From contig JAQTYQ010000002.1 of the NCBI GenBank assembly GCA_028688225.1, positions 1 to 64,000 on the forward strand: a stretch of DNA of 64,000 nucleotides. The letters run 5' to 3'. Under the pieces are notes generated by a model, which was not told the origin of the DNA, ran no database searches, and was given only the letters and a program-made list of their open reading frames with translations. This document shows, piece after piece, positions 62,248 through 64,000 of the stretch. Position numbers and translations under genes: made by a program. How positions within the stretch are numbered: the first letter of the stretch is position 1; every line of letters starts with the position of its first letter. The stretch is from Opitutaceae bacterium (GTDB lineage Bacteria; Verrucomicrobiota; Verrucomicrobiia; Opitutales; Opitutaceae).

Positions 62248-63542
62248 GGGGCCCTCCTTTCATTCGCTCTCTCCTCTATACGAGAATGCGTTTCGAGCGC
62301 TTTCATCCCTAGGCCCTCGATCTCCTGCAGCGTCTTCCCGGCGATCCCCTGCATGTCGCCGTACATTCCGACTGTGGCCTGCATAACGCGCTCGATCTGC
62401 TCGTCCCGCTTGGCCCACTGCTTTGTGATGGCCTTCTTCTCCTTGTCGAGGTCCTCCTTCATGTTGGAGAACGCCTCGACGATCGCCTGGACACGCTGAC
62501 GGAAACGCGGGCCGGTCAGGTAGGAATAAAGTAACTCCATTTTGGTCTGTTGCCCTTCCGATGCCTGGCGGGCCGTCGCTACCTCAATCAGAGATTGACG
62601 GAGCAAGATTGCGACCGGGACGGCAACGCGTGGATGTGCCACCCACACCCTCTCCACAAAGTCGAACGCTTCGACGTCCTTAGGTAGGGCATGGCTGACC
62701 AGAACAGAAATCTCCGCTTTGGCGGCCCGCTGATCGTCCCGCAGCTTCGGCAGCCATCCGTCGCTCCAATTCTTTGTTCGCTTGCTTTCCCATAGGATCG
62801 TTCCGCACGCCTGCCCCAGCGGTCCGATGACGCGCTGTAGGGCATCGCCGCCATGCTCGCCCTTGGGTACCGGTTCTACCGTATCTCCGGGAAACTTGGC
62901 CCGCAGGAGTGCTTCGAGTTCCAACTCCTGCACTTCTCCCTGCATCTGCTGGGATCCCTGTTCCGCCCGGCGCTTCAGGTCTTCGATCTGCCTCTGCATC
63001 GAGGCGATGGTCTGCTCTTTCTCGGCGACCTTCAGTTTGAGCTCCTCTTCAGCCTCTTTGCGCGCCTGCTGCCGGGTGGCCGCGAGCCCCTCCTGGATCC
63101 GTTTCTCAACCGTGAGGTCCAGCTCACGTTTGGCGTCGTCCAACTCCCGCTGCTTTTTCAGAAGGTCGGTCTGCGCCCTTTGCGCCTCGGCCAGCTTGGC
63201 ATCGCGAAGCTTCAGTACCTCCTGAAGGTCGGCGACGTCCTTCGTTTTCTGCTCCAGGTCCGTAGAGAGTGCGAGTCTGGCTTTCTTTGCCTCATCGGCA
63301 GCGATTCTGCCACGCTCCGCACGCACCCGCTCTTCCACCTGAGCTTCGACGGCCTCCTTGGCTTTGGACACCGCCTCTTCACGTTCGCGGACCGATTTCT
63401 CCCGGCCGGCAATATCGAGGTCCTTCTGCGCCAGGAGTTGTTCATATTCCTGGCGGGTGGATTCTATGAGCGGAGCGGCCAGCGATTCCGTCAGTTTGAT
63501 CTCATTCTTGCACCTCGGACAGATGATGGTGGGCTCGGTCAT
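62244..63542 (-). CDS. DUF2130 protein: coiled coil plus PD-(D/E)XK-like nuclease
   Basis: A 432-residue protein and first gene of the region B operon. A Cys pair CPRCKNEI (8-15) resembles half a zinc ribbon. Residues about 28-205 are a long charged coiled coil. Residues about 207-300 are the DUF2130 core: LEALLRAKFPGDTVEPVPKGEHGGDALQRV with Asp233, and GTILWESKRTKNWSDGWLPKLRDDQ with Glu252-x-Lys254, a good PD-(D/E)XK nuclease pattern. A second coiled segment ends the protein. Structure suggests DNA binding and cleavage. The start at 63542 excludes an upstream leader. No promoter was recognised upstream. Confidence 0.85.
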   Translation of the reverse strand: MTEPTIICPRCKNEIKLTESLAAPLIESTRQEYEQLLAQKDLDIAGREKSVREREEAVSKAKEAVEAQVEERVRAERGRIAADEAKKARLALSTDLEQKTKDVADLQEVLKLRDAKLAEAQRAQTDLLKKQRELDDAKRELDLTVEKRIQEGLAATRQQARKEAEEELKLKVAEKEQTIASMQRQIEDLKRRAEQGSQQMQGEVQELELEALLRAKFPGDTVEPVPKGEHGGDALQRVIGPLGQACGTILWESKRTKNWSDGWLPKLRDDQRAAKAEISVLVSHALPKDVEAFDFVERVWVAHPRVAVPVAILLRQSLIEVATARQASEGQQTKMELLYSYLTGPRFRQRVQAIVEAFSNMKEDLDKEKKAITKQWAKRDEQIERVMQATVGMYGDMQGIAGKTLQEIEGLGMKALETHSRIEERANERRAP

Positions 63543-63646
63543 GGCTATTCTTTCGCTGGCTTCTTGGTGGCTACCGCGCGGCCTATCCGTCGGCTTTGCG
63601 GCTGGAATGACTAAATCAAGGCATGCCAGCCGCAGCCGAGCAACCG

Positions 63647-63787
63647 CAGAATTTCTCGAATTGAGGTTTTCACGGTTTCCGACCGTTTCTCTTCGCGGCC
63701 TTTGCGACCTTCGTGTGAGGAAATTCATCTCGGAATGCGCAGGCACGGTTTAGATTTCACACCAAGGGCGCAAAGGTCGCCAAGAGT
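63647..63787 (+). repeat. Dispersed intergenic repeat, copy 2
   Basis: Direct-orientation partner of 57247-57424; the identical 30-base core is at 63697-63726. The copies differ by an insertion or deletion upstream of the core. It lies in the 310-base gap between the DUF2130 gene and the MoxR-type gene, which contains no other feature I can support. Confidence 0.75.
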
Positions 63788-63852
63788 CGGACGGCTGGCG
63801 CCGCCCTGGCCGGCGCGTTGACGCCGGCGCCATCCTGCCTAGCCTTGGGCGC

Positions 63853-64000
63853 ATGAGCGAATTCATGACCACGGCCCAGGTGGGGGAGGCCCGCCAGGCG
63901 CTCGACCGGCTCAAGGCCAACATGCGCCTCGCCATCAAGGGCAAGGACGACGTCATCGAACGCACCCTGGTCTGCTTCGCCGCGGGCGGGCACCTCCTGA
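63853..64000 (+). CDS. MoxR family AAA+ ATPase, N-terminal part (cut by window end)
   Basis: The first 49 codons are present: MSEFMTTAQVGEARQALDRLKANMRLAIKGKDDVIERTLVCFAAGGHLL. The VGKDDVIERxLVxxxAGGHLLLE pattern is the start of MoxR-type ATPases, just before their Walker A loop. The frame runs off the end of the window. MoxR proteins act as chaperone-like ATPases, often with DUF58 and von Willebrand-domain partners that would lie beyond the edge. Confidence 0.8.
   Translation, partial: MSEFMTTAQVGEARQALDRLKANMRLAIKGKDDVIERTLVCFAAGGHLL

Overview
The window is high-GC chromosomal DNA that looks like a member of the Verrucomicrobiota, most likely family Opitutaceae. This is an inference from gene content: the long form of IspG, secreted CE2 and SGNH esterases, xylose isomerase, the cluster uppS-cdsA-dxr-rseP-ispG followed by dnaA, and short secreted DUF6515-like and coiled-coil proteins. 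I see no tRNA, rRNA, CRISPR array or transposase.

Layout. 0-3.8 kb holds rtcB, a glycine-zipper exported protein, a bile-acid:sodium-symporter-family transporter and a lipoprotein. About 4.1-10.3 kb is accessory island A, visibly less GC-rich than its surroundings. It carries six tightly packed minus-strand genes from one promoter with a palindromic operator: an acyl-carrier-like protein, an XRE regulator, an ImmA/IrrE metallopeptidase, a thymidylate-synthase-like protein, a thymidylate-kinase-like domain fused to an aGPT-PPlase2-type domain, and a second thymidylate-synthase-like protein. A membrane protein and a dUTPase lie just upstream. The set reads as a nucleotide or DNA-base modification system on a mobile segment. 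It is bordered by gene relics.

10.4-23.7 kb carries an Fe-S aldo/keto reductase, a CE2 esterase, an M3 peptidase, secreted proteins, an ACT protein and a B12-dependent methionine synthase split into two genes. 23.86-24.11 kb is a cobalamin riboswitch facing right. It heads a nine-gene cluster (btuB, btuF, btuC, btuD, cobQ, cobU, cobT, cobS, cobC) for cobalamin uptake and nucleotide-loop assembly or salvage. No corrin-ring genes are present, so the cell seems to import B12 or cobinamide, partly to feed the divergent B12-dependent methionine synthase.

33.2-56.9 kb is mostly core chromosome: a YcaQ-like glycosylase, an ECF sigma factor, PIN-PhoH, xylA, dnaA with two DnaA boxes upstream, ispG, rseP, dxr, cdsA, uppS, a pterin dehydratase, CE7 and SGNH esterases, a nucleoside phosphorylase and an NAD(P) oxidoreductase.

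57.2-63.8 kb is accessory region B. It lies between two direct copies of an intergenic repeat that share an identical 30-bp core. It contains an AAA+ DUF4143 ATPase behind a nested palindrome, a fragment of the neighbouring oxidoreductase gene, and a compact operon with overlapping genes: DUF2130 (coiled coil plus PD-(D/E)XK-like nuclease), SIR2, HerA and a KTSC protein. SIR2-HerA is a known anti-phage pair; the nuclease and KTSC partners make this arrangement unusual. The window ends in the start of a MoxR-type ATPase gene.
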